Positions 7,759-17,773 are shown, counted from the first letter of the stretch. The stretch: DNA of 39,695 nucleotides from a bacterium (GCA_028819345.1 JAPPLW010000054.1:1-39695); one strand, 5' to 3'. A program made the numbers and translations. Notes: generated by a model from the letters alone, not told the origin.

Positions 7759-10233
7759 GTGAATGCCGGAACGGTCGGACGGGGTCGGCCCCGTCTCCGC
7801 AGCTCGATGCTGGTTGTCGGGGCTCTGGGCTTGGTCCTGGGGATCTTGGGTCCCGTGGGAGCGGATGGGAAGGGTGCCTTCGGGGATGACGACGGCGACC
7901 TGCACGAGCCGGGTATCGACGCCTTGGCCGAGGTCGGGGTTTTGGCCGGCACCGAGTGTGGAGAGGACGCATTCTGTCCCTCCGAAGAACTCTCCCGTTG
8001 GGTGATGGCCGTCTGGTTGGTCCGTCTCCTGGAGGATGGCGTACCCCCGGCGGCGGGGCCCTCACGGTTTGAAGACGTGGGAGCGTCTCGGTGGTGGGCG
8101 CCCTACGTGGACCGGCTGGCCGGCCTGGGGATCACCGGGGGGTGTGCGACCGACCCGGACCGGTTCTGTCCGGAGGCTTCGGTCAAGCGAGGACAGATGG
8201 CGACCTTTCTCACCCGCGCCCTCGATCTCCCGCCGGCGGGCGAGGCGGGCTTCGTGGACACGGAGGAAAGCATCCATGCCGAAAGTATCGACTCGCTGGC
8301 GGCCGCCAGCGTCACCTTTGGGTGCGCCGCCCATCCGGCCCGGTTCTGCCCGCTCGCGCCGGTAACCCGTGGGGAGATGGCCACCTTCCTGGCGCGGGCC
8401 TTCGGGTTGGTTCCGTTCCCGGAGTTTGACCCGGCGTCGGATCCGGACCCGCACCGGATCGCCTTCACCAGGTACGACACCCGAGGACAGGACGATGACA
8501 TAGTGGTGGTGGGTTCAGACGGCGCCAACCAGCGGGTACTGGTCCATGGGGAGAACCCGATGTGGTCGCCGGACGGGTCTCTCATCGTGTATAACAGCAA
8601 GGGCGGGATCTTCGTCATAGGCGCCGACGGGAGCAATCGGCGCCACCTCGTGGACGGGCGGCTACCGTCCTGGTCGCCTGACGGTATGCAGGTGGCCTTT
8701 GTATCGAAGGGGGACCTCTTCGTGGTGAACTCGGACGGGAGTGGACTGCTGCAACTCTCTGAGGGTCGGTCCATCGATGACTTCTTGGCATGGTCCCCGG
8801 ACGGGGAGCAAATCGCTTACCACAGCCACCCTCAGGGCAGTGTCAACGCCGAGGTCTACCTGGTGAATGCCGATGGCACGGATGACCGGCAAGTGACCGA
8901 CAACGAATACAGTGATTGGGCTCTGGCCTGGTCTCCCGACGGCGCCACGATCGCCTTCTACAGTCACGGAGACATCTTCCTGATGGATTCGGACGGCGAG
9001 AACCTGCGACTGCTGATACACGGTGGATTCCCGGCCTGGTCTCCCGACGGCGGACGGATCGCCTTCTCGCTGCACGGAGAGATATATGTCGTGGATGGCG
9101 ACGGCAGCAACCAGGAGCAGATTACGAACGACGCCATCTATGACAGCGATCCCGTCTGGTCGCCGGACGGCGAACATCTGGCCTTCCAGGGTGTCCGGGG
9201 CGGCGACACCGAGATATACACGGTGGCTCTCGAGAGCGGGGAACGGCGACGGCTCACCGACAATCACACAGAGGAGAGCGGCCAGGTCTGGTCCCCCGAC
9301 GGATCCTCTATCGCCTTCACCAGGTCCTACCGGAGTGAAGTCTTCGTCATGTTCGACGACGGCACAGACCAGTGGCAACTCACCTACAACAATGCCAATG
9401 ACACCGGTCCGGTGTGGTCTCCCAATGGGCAGTGGATCGCCTTTGTGGGCGCCAGGGGCGGGGATAGCGAGATCTTCGCGGTGGATCCGGTTGTTCGCAG
9501 CCAGTACCAGGTGACCGACAGCAACTACTTCGTTTCGAGTCCGACCTGGTCCCCCGACAGTTCCAAGATTGCCTTTACGAGTCGGGGAAGGGGCTTCGAC
9601 TCGGAGATCTTTGTGGTGGGCGATGAGGGTCGGTATGTCAGACAGGTGACCGACGACTTGAGTTCGGTGGCGGCTATGACATGGTCAATGGACGGCAGTG
9701 AGATCCTTTTTGCCAACACAAGAGGTCGGCATCCGGGACTATTCGTTGTCGGTGAGGACGGAATCAACCCCCGAAAGGTGGCGGACGACGACTACGGTTC
9801 CACAAGAGGGATGGTTTGGTCGTCAGACCGCACCCGTATCGCGTTCGCAGGGATTCGGGGGGGTGACTACGAGATCTTCGTCATGGATGCCGATGGTTCC
9901 AATCTGCTACAACTCACCGACAACGGTTCGAACGACACCGAACCGGTTTGGTCACCCGATGGATCCCGGATCGCCTTTGTGAGCGACCGGGATGGTGATG
10001 ATGAGATTTTCATTGTCTACCCGGACGGGAGCTACCTTCGTCAACTCACCTACAACGAAGCCTCAGACCGCAGTCCTGCGTGGTCGCCGGATGGCTTCTA
10101 CATTGCCTTTGTCGGAGATGGGGACGGTGATGATGAGATCTATGTGGTGGATGCGGATAGAGGCCACTTGACGCAACTCACTCACAACGACTACGCCGAT
10201 CGTTCTCCAACCTGGAGGCCTTCCGGCAGCTAG
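7759..10233 (+). CDS. Exported protein: three Cys-containing SLH-like repeats plus 14-blade TolB/WD40-like propeller
   Basis: About 824 residues. The start GTG 7759 is chosen for its GGTGGAG and because the upstream ATG sits inside the promoter. A signal or anchor segment (SSMLVVGALGLVLGILG) is followed by three S-layer-homology-like repeats of about 60 residues. Each carries a Cys pair: CGEDAFCP, CATDPDRFCP and CAAHPARFCP. From about base 8449 there is a run of roughly 43-residue blades, each starting WSPDG or a variant. I count 14 W-S starts, the last (TWRPSGS) at the very C-terminus, with the matching strands (HRIAFTRYD) at the N-terminus of the array. That is the velcro closure expected for one or two seven-bladed propellers. 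It is probably a surface-located binding or scaffold protein; no catalytic residues are seen. The same SLH module recurs in the M16 protease at 20.7-24.2 kb. Confidence 0.85.
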   Translation: MNAGTVGRGRPRLRSSMLVVGALGLVLGILGPVGADGKGAFGDDDGDLHEPGIDALAEVGVLAGTECGEDAFCPSEELSRWVMAVWLVRLLEDGVPPAAGPSRFEDVGASRWWAPYVDRLAGLGITGGCATDPDRFCPEASVKRGQMATFLTRALDLPPAGEAGFVDTEESIHAESIDSLAAASVTFGCAAHPARFCPLAPVTRGEMATFLARAFGLVPFPEFDPASDPDPHRIAFTRYDTRGQDDDIVVVGSDGANQRVLVHGENPMWSPDGSLIVYNSKGGIFVIGADGSNRRHLVDGRLPSWSPDGMQVAFVSKGDLFVVNSDGSGLLQLSEGRSIDDFLAWSPDGEQIAYHSHPQGSVNAEVYLVNADGTDDRQVTDNEYSDWALAWSPDGATIAFYSHGDIFLMDSDGENLRLLIHGGFPAWSPDGGRIAFSLHGEIYVVDGDGSNQEQITNDAIYDSDPVWSPDGEHLAFQGVRGGDTEIYTVALESGERRRLTDNHTEESGQVWSPDGSSIAFTRSYRSEVFVMFDDGTDQWQLTYNNANDTGPVWSPNGQWIAFVGARGGDSEIFAVDPVVRSQYQVTDSNYFVSSPTWSPDSSKIAFTSRGRGFDSEIFVVGDEGRYVRQVTDDLSSVAAMTWSMDGSEILFANTRGRHPGLFVVGEDGINPRKVADDDYGSTRGMVWSSDRTRIAFAGIRGGDYEIFVMDADGSNLLQLTDNGSNDTEPVWSPDGSRIAFVSDRDGDDEIFIVYPDGSYLRQLTYNEASDRSPAWSPDGFYIAFVGDGDGDDEIYVVDADRGHLTQLTHNDYADRSPTWRPSGS

Positions 10234-10251
10234 ACCCCGGGGCGGGATGGA

Positions 10252-10533
10252 TTAGAAGGGAGCCTCTCCCAAGCCCGCCACGCTCATCTTGATGAACGGA
10301 CCGCGATCCGAACCGGGCGCGGGGCTGATCTGGGCCAGTGAGCGGACGCCACCGGATGTCTCGACCAGAGCGGTCAGGCTCTTGCGGTCCAGGCAGGATC
10401 CTCTTGAAATGGTGAGTTCGCCTTCCCAGGTTCTCCGCTCCTGGTCGTCGATTTGGAGGACGGACGCGCCAATGTCCAGCAGGAATCCGTTTGGGTCCAT
10501 CACCCGCAGGGTTCCCTGGTAGAAGTCGCTCAC
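10252..10533 (-). CDS. Hypothetical protein at the end of the heat-shock operon
   Basis: This 93-residue soluble protein of unknown function starts 12 bases after hspR on the same strand. It is predicted to be mostly beta (GTLRVMDPNGFLLDIGASVLQI) and has a single Cys in RGSCLDRKS. I recognise no family. The tight spacing suggests it is co-transcribed with dnaK-grpE-dnaJ-hspR, so heat-inducible expression is possible. Its stop lies 18 bases from the convergent propeller gene. Confidence 0.55.
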   Translation of the reverse strand: MSDFYQGTLRVMDPNGFLLDIGASVLQIDDQERRTWEGELTISRGSCLDRKSLTALVETSGGVRSLAQISPAPGSDRGPFIKMSVAGLGEAPF

Positions 10534-10545
10534 GAGATAGTGAGA

Positions 10546-11004
10546 CTAGCCGTTGTCCGCATCACCCGGGTCGGGCAGGTTCTGGTAATAGATGCGGCGC
10601 AGGCCCTCCAGTTCACCGGAGACGGCGCCCAACCGGTCGTCCAACTCGCGGATCTTGGAACGCAATCGCTCGTTCTCTGCTTCCAGTTGGGCTGCCCGCC
10701 CGGCGGTGGCGGCCAGCACGTCTCGTTGACGCCTTCGTCTCTCCTGCTCTTTTCGTAGCGCGGAGAGTTCGGCCTGTAGTTCTATCACCATCTTCACCCC
10801 TTCCAGATTGAGTCCGGCAGAGGTAAGTTCACCGATGAGGTACAGCCGCTCGATGTCCTGCTGGGAATAGCGGCGGGTGCCGCCCTGGGTCCGGTAAGGC
10901 GCCACCAGGCCTCGCCGCTCGTAGATGCGCAAGGTCTGGGGATGCATCCCCGACAGCCGGGCGGCCACCGAGATCACGAACACCGCTTCCTGACGACTGG
11001 TCAT
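10546..11004 (-). CDS. hspR: Heat-shock repressor HspR (MerR family)
   Basis: This 152-residue MerR-type regulator has the typical HspR N-terminus FVISVAARLSGMHPQTLRIYERRGLVAP, followed by RTQGGTRRYSQQDIERL (winged helix) and LTSAGLNLEGVKMV. A long coiled coil rich in Glu and Arg comes next. In Streptomyces and mycobacteria HspR represses the dnaK operon together with DnaK as co-repressor. Its start overlaps the end of dnaJ by four bases, so the operon encodes its own repressor. The C-terminal tail (residues about 120-152) is longer than minimal HspR. Confidence 0.93.
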   Translation of the reverse strand: MTSRQEAVFVISVAARLSGMHPQTLRIYERRGLVAPYRTQGGTRRYSQQDIERLYLIGELTSAGLNLEGVKMVIELQAELSALRKEQERRRRQRDVLAATAGRAAQLEAENERLRSKIRELDDRLGAVSGELEGLRRIYYQNLPDPGDADNG

Positions 11005-12122
11005 GCCTTCACCTCGAAGTGGGAGCGTATGTCCTTCCGGTCCAGCGCAGCGAGGCTTTCCAAGAGTCGCCGCTGCTGCTTGGAGACACGCCTGGGGATC
11101 TCCACCCGGGCTTCCACCAGCAGGTCGCCGGCCTTGCCCTTCCGGGCGGGCGCCCCTCTGCCTCGGAGCCGGAAGGTCTTTCCGTTGGGCGTCCCGGGTG
11201 GAATGCGCAGCTTGACGGGTCCATTCAAGGTGGGAACCTCCAGGGTGGCGCCCAGGGCGGCTTCGGCGTAGGTGAGGGGCAGCACCAGGTTGAGATGTTT
11301 GCCATTCCGTTCAAACAGGGGGTGTCGCTCCACTTCGACTCCCACCACCAGGTCCCCCGCAGGCCCGCCGGAGCGGCCTGGAGCGCCTTTCGCTCGTATC
11401 CTTATGCGGCCCCCGTCCTTCACTCCGGGCGGGACTTTGACCCGCACCCGGCGGGTCCGGTGGCGTGAGCCGGTCCCCCGACAGCCCGGGCAGAGATCCT
11501 TGATCGTTCTCCCCGATCCCTGGCAGTGGGGACACGGGCGGCTGAAGGAGAAGAATCCCTGGTTCTGGACGGTCGTTCCCTGGCCTGAACAGGTCGGACA
11601 GATCTCGGGGTGTGTCCCGGCCCGGGCCCCGGTTCCCCGACAGTCCCGACAGGCCGCCGGACCTTTCACCGCTATCGACTTGGTGACGCCCTCGAGGGAC
11701 TCTTCGAAGGTGAGCCGGAGTTCGGCAGTGAGGTCGGCGCCCCTGCTCGCGCCCGCCTGGCGTCCGGCCCTGCCGAAGAGGTCCCCGAATCCGCCCATGC
11801 CCCCCAGGAGGTCCTCGAGGTTCACCTGTCCGCCGAAGGGGCCGCCGTGACCGCTTCCTGCACCCGGGAAGTGTCGGTACCCGCCCGACTCCACCAGCCG
11901 GCGGACATCGTCGTACTCCTTTCGCCGCTCGGGATCGGAGAGGACCGAGTACGCCTCGGAGATCTCCTTGAACTTCTCGGCCTTGGTCTGGTTGCCGGGA
12001 TTGGCGTCGGGATGGTAGAGACGGGCCAGCTTGCGATAGGCGCGTTTGATCTCCTCGGGAGGGCTGGACTTTCCAACCCCCAGGGTCTGATAGAAGTCCT
12101 TGTCTACCCAGTCACGGTTCAT
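11001..12122 (-). CDS. dnaJ: Chaperone DnaJ
   Basis: This 373-residue type I DnaJ has a J domain (residues about 8-72) with HPD at 37-39. A Gly-rich linker (GAGSGHGGPFGGQ) follows, then four CxxCxGxG zinc motifs (CRDCRGTG, CPTCSGQG, CPHCQGSG, CPGCRGTG), then the C-terminal substrate-binding domains. It delivers unfolded clients to DnaK and stimulates its ATPase. The start is adjacent to the grpE stop and the end overlaps hspR, the standard actinobacterial order. Confidence 0.95.
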   Translation of the reverse strand: MNRDWVDKDFYQTLGVGKSSPPEEIKRAYRKLARLYHPDANPGNQTKAEKFKEISEAYSVLSDPERRKEYDDVRRLVESGGYRHFPGAGSGHGGPFGGQVNLEDLLGGMGGFGDLFGRAGRQAGASRGADLTAELRLTFEESLEGVTKSIAVKGPAACRDCRGTGARAGTHPEICPTCSGQGTTVQNQGFFSFSRPCPHCQGSGRTIKDLCPGCRGTGSRHRTRRVRVKVPPGVKDGGRIRIRAKGAPGRSGGPAGDLVVGVEVERHPLFERNGKHLNLVLPLTYAEAALGATLEVPTLNGPVKLRIPPGTPNGKTFRLRGRGAPARKGKAGDLLVEARVEIPRRVSKQQRRLLESLAALDRKDIRSHFEVKA

Positions 12123-12742
12123 TTACTCGGCTTCGTTCTCTCTGGTTACCTCCACCAGGGCCGGTCGGAGGAGCCGTCCCTCCAGTCGATACCCGCGGCG
12201 CACCTCATTCGAGACTATCACCTCCCCGTCACCCGGCGGTGGTGCATTGATCGGTTGATGGAGATCGGGGGAAAAGACGTCCCCGGCGGCTGGAATGATC
12301 TCCAAGCCCTGGCTCTGAAGGGTTCCCAGCAGCAGGTCGTAGGTTGCCCTCATCCCCGATAGGACGCTCTGGTCCTTCTCTGAGCCGGTGTCCAAGACCA
12401 AGGCGGCGTCGAAGCTGTCCAGAACCGCCAGCAGGGAGGAGACAGTCCGGGCAGCAGCCTGGGAGGCCACGGTGGCCTGCTCTCTGCGCATGCGCTTCCG
12501 GTAGTTGTCCAGGTCGGCCAGCGCCCGCAGGTGGGACTGGTGGGCCTGGTTTGCCCTCTCCTCCGTCTGTCGGAGAGTCTCCAGGACGATGCCCAGCGCC
12601 TCGACGGGATCTTCGGGCAGCTGGTCCAGCCCGGCGGGAAGTGACGCGTCCGCTTCCAGGGTCGCCTCCGCGGCGGACCCTTCGGCTGCTTCCGCCGCTG
12701 GACGACCGGTCGGGTCGTCAACGTCCCGGCGCAAGTCGTCCG

Positions 12743-12746
<4 letters not shown>
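12123..12746 (-). CDS. grpE: Nucleotide exchange factor GrpE
   Basis: This 207-residue protein has an acidic, Ala-rich N-terminal tail. The GrpE signature follows, including [16 protein letters not shown] in the long dimerising helix and, toward the C-terminus, [35 protein letters not shown]. GrpE exchanges ADP for ATP on DnaK. It overlaps the dnaK stop by four bases. Confidence 0.94.
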
Positions 12747-14563
<1,817 letters not shown>

Positions 14564-14635
14564 ATCTCTTGTCCTCCGTCTTTCGATTTGAAGTGCGAAC
14601 CTCGAGCCGAGGCCCGAAACCGCTTTGGTTGTCTA

Positions 14636-14654
14636 CTTAATACAACCTAACAAG
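14636..14654. promoter_or_regulatory. Inverted repeat at the dnaK start region, possible HspR operator
   Basis: Read on the minus strand this is CTTGTTA-N5-TATTAAG, an imperfect inverted repeat (5 of 7 positions matched) just downstream of the dnaK -10 box. The known HspR element (HAIR) is CTTGAGT-N7-ACTCAAG. The CTTG...AAG ends agree, but the centre and spacing differ, so assignment to HspR rests on position and partial similarity. Confidence 0.4.
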
Positions 14655-14660
14655 AGGGGT

Positions 14661-14689
14661 ATCATATTTCCACAACACCATATTATCAA
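14661..14689 (-). promoter_or_regulatory. Sigma-70-type promoter of the dnaK operon
   Basis: On the minus strand TTGATA (14684-14689), a 17-base spacer and TATGAT (14661-14666) match the housekeeping consensus closely. The region is AT-rich against the high-GC surroundings. The predicted start lies around 14650-14656, overlapping the inverted repeat, and leaves a 5' leader of about 90 bases. Confidence 0.75.
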
Positions 14690-14717
14690 ATCGACCCGTT
14701 GGAGGGTTTGATGGGAC

Positions 14718-15122
14718 TCAGTCGGCGGGTCTCAACTCCAATGAACAGGAGTTGATGCAGTAACGCATGCCGTCGGGTCCGGGGCCATCCGGGAACACAT
14801 GTCCCAGGTGACCTCCGCAGGCCTTGCAGAGCACCTCGGTGCGGACCATGCCGTAGGAGTGGTCGACGCGGGTCTCGATCCGGTCGGGATCCATGGCCTG
14901 GTAGAAGGAGGGCCAGCCGGTGCCGGAGTCGAACTTGGTGCCGGAGTCGAACAACTCCATACCGCATCCGGCGCAGGAGTAGGTTCCCGAGTCCTTGGTG
15001 TTCCAATAGGTCCCGGTGAACGGACGCTCGGTGGCGCCCTCCCGCAGCACGCGGTATTGCATGGGGTCCAGGCGTTCCCGCCACTCGGCTTCGGATTGAG
15101 GGAGGGTGGTTTCTTCGCTCAT
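14718..15122 (-). CDS. msrB: Peptide-methionine (R)-S-oxide reductase MsrB
   Basis: This 134-residue MsrB reduces the R epimer of methionine sulfoxide. The zinc Cys pairs CAGC (50-53) and CKAC (99-102), the substrate motifs GTGWPSF and GGHLGHVF, and the catalytic Cys in RYCINSC (Cys122) are all present, with a second Cys at 126. It lies upstream of dnaK on the same strand but is separated from it by the dnaK promoter. About 160 bases on the other side hold a small CCTGTC/GACAGG hairpin (15245-15262) and no gene. Confidence 0.95.
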   Translation of the reverse strand: MSEETTLPQSEAEWRERLDPMQYRVLREGATERPFTGTYWNTKDSGTYSCAGCGMELFDSGTKFDSGTGWPSFYQAMDPDRIETRVDHSYGMVRTEVLCKACGGHLGHVFPDGPGPDGMRYCINSCSLELRPAD

Positions 15123-15281
15123 GTCCGGGACTCTACAAGGGCCGAAAGCAAAGGTCGGTCCTGTTTGAACTCGGTCCTCTCCCCGGTCTGTCCGGCAATC
15201 TCATTCGGCCCTCCTGTCGGATTTCCGGCCGGCCTGCGCCACAGCCTGTCAGCGAGGACAGGACAATCCCGCCCCGTTGAC

Positions 15282-15758
15282 TCAGGGGGAAGAGTCGTCA
15301 AGGATCCGAACCAGATGATCCAGTAGGGCTCTCTGGCTGGAGGCGATGCTGACTCTGGCCTCGGGAATGGAGAACCACCTCGCCCGGTCTATCTCGGGGA
15401 ACTCTCGGGTTCTCCCCGAGCGAGGTGGCCACTCCATCGAGAACATCCCGGGTTGAAGGGCCTCGGGGTCGAAGTCCGCTTCCACCGCCCAGATGGTCAT
15501 GATCTGGTTGGCGGCTTTGACCTCGGGCAGTGGCAGCCACGGGTCCGGTGGCGCATTCCAACCCGTCTCCTCCTCGAATTCGCGGGTGGCCGTCTCCAGG
15601 GGGGTTTCGCCGTGGTGGCCTCTTCCCTTGAAAACGGTCCAGGCTCCCTGATCGCGCCGAGCCCAGAACGGGCCGCCGTAATGGCCGAGCAGCACTTCCA
15701 CGGCGCCGGAGGAGTTTCGCCGGTAGATCAATATTCCGGCGCTGGCCCGGGGAGCTAT
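15282..15758 (-). CDS. NUDIX hydrolase, probable ATA start
   Basis: The NUDIX box is complete: G-x5-E-x7-REFEEETGW, within KGRGHHGETPLETATREF. FWARRDQGAWTVFKG upstream fits the diadenosine-polyphosphate/ADP-ribose-like subgroup. NUDIX enzymes hydrolyse nucleoside diphosphates linked to another group; the substrate is unknown. The family N-terminus should be near APRASAGILIYRR. The codon before this is ATA (15756-15758) with AGGGAGGA six bases upstream. The nearest in-frame canonical starts are TTG 15731, which would cut the first strand, or TTG 15836, inside the upstream gene. I therefore place the start at ATA. It follows the selenoprotein gene by 31 bases. Confidence 0.75.
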   Translation of the reverse strand: MAPRASAGILIYRRNSSGAVEVLLGHYGGPFWARRDQGAWTVFKGRGHHGETPLETATREFEEETGWNAPPDPWLPLPEVKAANQIMTIWAVEADFDPEALQPGMFSMEWPPRSGRTREFPEIDRARWFSIPEARVSIASSQRALLDHLVRILDDSSP

Positions 15759-15789
15759 TTCGGTCCTCCCTGTTCTTCCGGTCCGGCTT

Positions 15790-16302
15790 TCAGGTCGACA
15801 ACGCCGCCAGGATCTGCGGAAAAGCGATCTCGGCAAGAGACTGCATCTCTTCGTCGCTCCGGTCCTGGATGGGATGGGGCGTGAACACTCTGCGGGGATG
15901 CAGGCCCAGGGCCTCTCCCTGAGCATCGGCCGCCTGAGCGAACCGGTCCGACGCCACGAACACCCCCGGGACGCCGCGGTCTTCCAGGTCAACGAGGTCG
16001 TGCACACTGCACGACGCGCACGAGCCTCAGTCGGCCAGGGCTTCGACCACCGCGGTGCACTCGGCGGCGATCTGCTGGCGCAAATCCAATGGCGCCGGTT
16101 TGGAGAAGGTGGGTTTGCGGTAGTGCTTCACCGACACCCCTCTCTCAGCGAAGAGTTCCTCCAGCCTCTTGATGAACACGTCGCCTCTCGGCTTGGATAT
16201 GTCCAGCAAGGCCACTGTCCCCTCCCCCAGGTCCGGAAGTCGGGGACTGAGTTGTCGCTCCTGGACGGTTCGTTCGCTGGTCGGGTCCAACAATGCGGTC
16301 AT
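15790..16302 (-). CDS. UGSC-type selenoprotein with in-frame UGA read as selenocysteine
   Basis: A 91-residue frame from ATG 16302 ends at TGA 16027-16029. The same frame continues without a stop to 15790, giving 170 residues in all. Around the TGA the protein reads ...VEALAD-U-GSCASCSVHDLVDLEDRGVPGV, which is the U-G-S-C motif of the UGSC (seleno)protein family. The downstream half (GVFVASDRFAQAADAQGEALG, then RVFTPHPIQD) is well-formed protein and in frame. A perfect 8-bp stem-loop begins 11 bases after the TGA (separate entry). The family function is unknown; a UxxC-type redox site is an inference. GGGGG lies upstream of the ATG. The partner gene ends 10 bases upstream, so the two form an operon. 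Without recoding, the frame would look like two separate short genes. Confidence 0.85.
15997..16015 (-). promoter_or_regulatory. Candidate bacterial SECIS stem-loop
   Basis: On the minus strand GTCGTGCA and TGCACGAC form a perfect 8-bp stem around a GTG loop. The stem starts 11 bases after the in-frame TGA (16027-16029), so the loop is about 20 bases downstream. Bacterial SECIS elements lie directly downstream of UGA within the coding region and present a G/GU in a short apical loop to SelB. Position, stem and loop G all fit. Confidence 0.72.
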
Positions 16303-16312
16303 TTGATCCCCC

Positions 16313-17773
16313 TTAGTTGTCGATGGCGGCGGTGGTCATCTGGGAACTGGCTGCTCCACCGATCCAACCGGAGATTATTGCCGAGAACATCCCGGCATCT
16401 CCTCCGGCGTGGACGAACCACAGGCCTTCGGCGGTGTATTTTGCGAATTCCTTCCCTCCAGCGGCCACCTGAGGCGGCATGCCCTCCGCTACTCCACCGG
16501 CTCCGGCCGCTACCTCGGCCCCCGGGAGGGTGAGCAGTGCGTGGATCTCCCGGCGCAGCCGGGTCTTGGACCAGCCCGCCTCCCGGAAGATGCGGGCGTG
16601 TTCGGGGGAGACCACCACTATCGCGTCGGCCATTCCGGCCAGCTTGGGATGGCCGACCATGCGCAGTTGCAGTGCGAAAGTCCTGGCCAGAGATTCAGGG
16701 TTGCGGGACTTCTGGTCGATGATCTCGATCGGTCCGTGGCCGGCAAACAGGGTCACCGTGGAATCTTCGGGCCAGAATCCCCGCTCCACGGACAGGGACT
16801 CCCAGGGAGACCCTTCTTCGTCTTCGGGGAAGCAGAAGGAGAGTTTTCCCGGGCTACCCAGAGCGGCGCGGTCCACCCCGCCCGGTCGGGAGCCTCCCAC
16901 GTTCCTGACCACCAGGTTGAGGGCTCGTCCGATGGTCAGGTTGGCCCGGTTTCCCTGCCCCAGCGCATTGATGCCGGAATTCATCCCTATCCGGCGGCGG
17001 ATCGGGCCGTTCACCACCATCACCGGGCCCGTGAAGTAGGTGGTGGCCGAGATACCGTGGATGTTGAAGCGGCTGGTGGCCGCAGCCTTCACCGCTCCCA
17101 GCACCACCGGCAGGTATTCGGGCAGGCAGCCGGCCATCACCGCGTTTATCGCCACCTTCTCTACCGTGCATTCGGCCAGGTCGGGAGGGAGTACGCACAC
17201 CACCTCGCCCGGCGCCCGGGAGGTGCCCTCCAGCATTCGGGCCACCCGCTCCTCGGTGGGCGGCGTCACGGGGAGGCCGTCCGTCCAACCGCGGGCATAA
17301 GCAGCTTCAATGGGGTCCTCGGCGCTTCCGAGATCCACCCGTCGCGATGAGATACGGTGAGGGGAGTGGCGTCGCATGAGACGCTGGTACACATCGGGCA
17401 GCATTGTGTCCGAGCCGCATCCCGGCCGTTGGTCCGGAAGCCCCGCACCGAGACCCGGAGTGCCGGCGACCCGTTCCCAGCCGCTCCTCAGCCAGCCGGC
17501 CTGCTGATCGGCCACCTCCCCTTCTGCGAGGCGGTAGATGGTGGGGGTGGTCTCGGTCTGTAGCTTCCAGGAGATGTCCAACTCCCGGTCGTGCAGCACT
17601 TCGAAACCTGGCGGGAAGTCGGCCTGATCCTGGGATACCACAGTGAAGGTCCGGTCGCCTGCGGCGAGTTCGGCTAGGACGGGAACCACCAGGTGACAGG
17701 TCTCGCAATCGTCCTTCACCACCGCCAGGAGTCCGTCCGTGACGGGAAGGGCCATGGTGGACTCGTCGCTCAT
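16313..17773 (-). CDS. Thioredoxin-like CxxC domain fused to a UGSC-associated domain of unknown function
   Basis: 486 residues from ATG 17773 (a TTG directly before it is also in frame). The N-terminal 100 residues look like a thioredoxin fold: a strand LLAVVKDDCETCHLVVPVLAEL with C-E-T-C, then a TETTPTIYRL stretch resembling the cis-Pro loop. A large C-terminal domain (about 150-486) follows, with ARGWTDGLPVTPPTEERV, MNSGINALGQGNRANLTIGR and a Gly-rich C-terminus. I do not recognise a characterised family for it. The gene lies immediately upstream of the selenoprotein, so the CxxC domain may pass electrons to or from its U-G-S-C site. A role in reducing or transforming an oxidised or metalloid-bearing small molecule is speculation. 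Confidence 0.7.
   Translation of the reverse strand: MSDESTMALPVTDGLLAVVKDDCETCHLVVPVLAELAAGDRTFTVVSQDQADFPPGFEVLHDRELDISWKLQTETTPTIYRLAEGEVADQQAGWLRSGWERVAGTPGLGAGLPDQRPGCGSDTMLPDVYQRLMRRHSPHRISSRRVDLGSAEDPIEAAYARGWTDGLPVTPPTEERVARMLEGTSRAPGEVVCVLPPDLAECTVEKVAINAVMAGCLPEYLPVVLGAVKAAATSRFNIHGISATTYFTGPVMVVNGPIRRRIGMNSGINALGQGNRANLTIGRALNLVVRNVGGSRPGGVDRAALGSPGKLSFCFPEDEEGSPWESLSVERGFWPEDSTVTLFAGHGPIEIIDQKSRNPESLARTFALQLRMVGHPKLAGMADAIVVVSPEHARIFREAGWSKTRLRREIHALLTLPGAEVAAGAGGVAEGMPPQVAAGGKEFAKYTAEGLWFVHAGGDAGMFSAIISGWIGGAASSQMTTAAIDN

Noticed and set aside
16027-16302. A complete 91-residue protein ending at TGA, plus a separate 71-residue protein from 16005
   Set aside because: The frames are continuous through the TGA, the junction forms U-G-S-C, and a well-placed stem-loop follows, so one selenoprotein explains both better.
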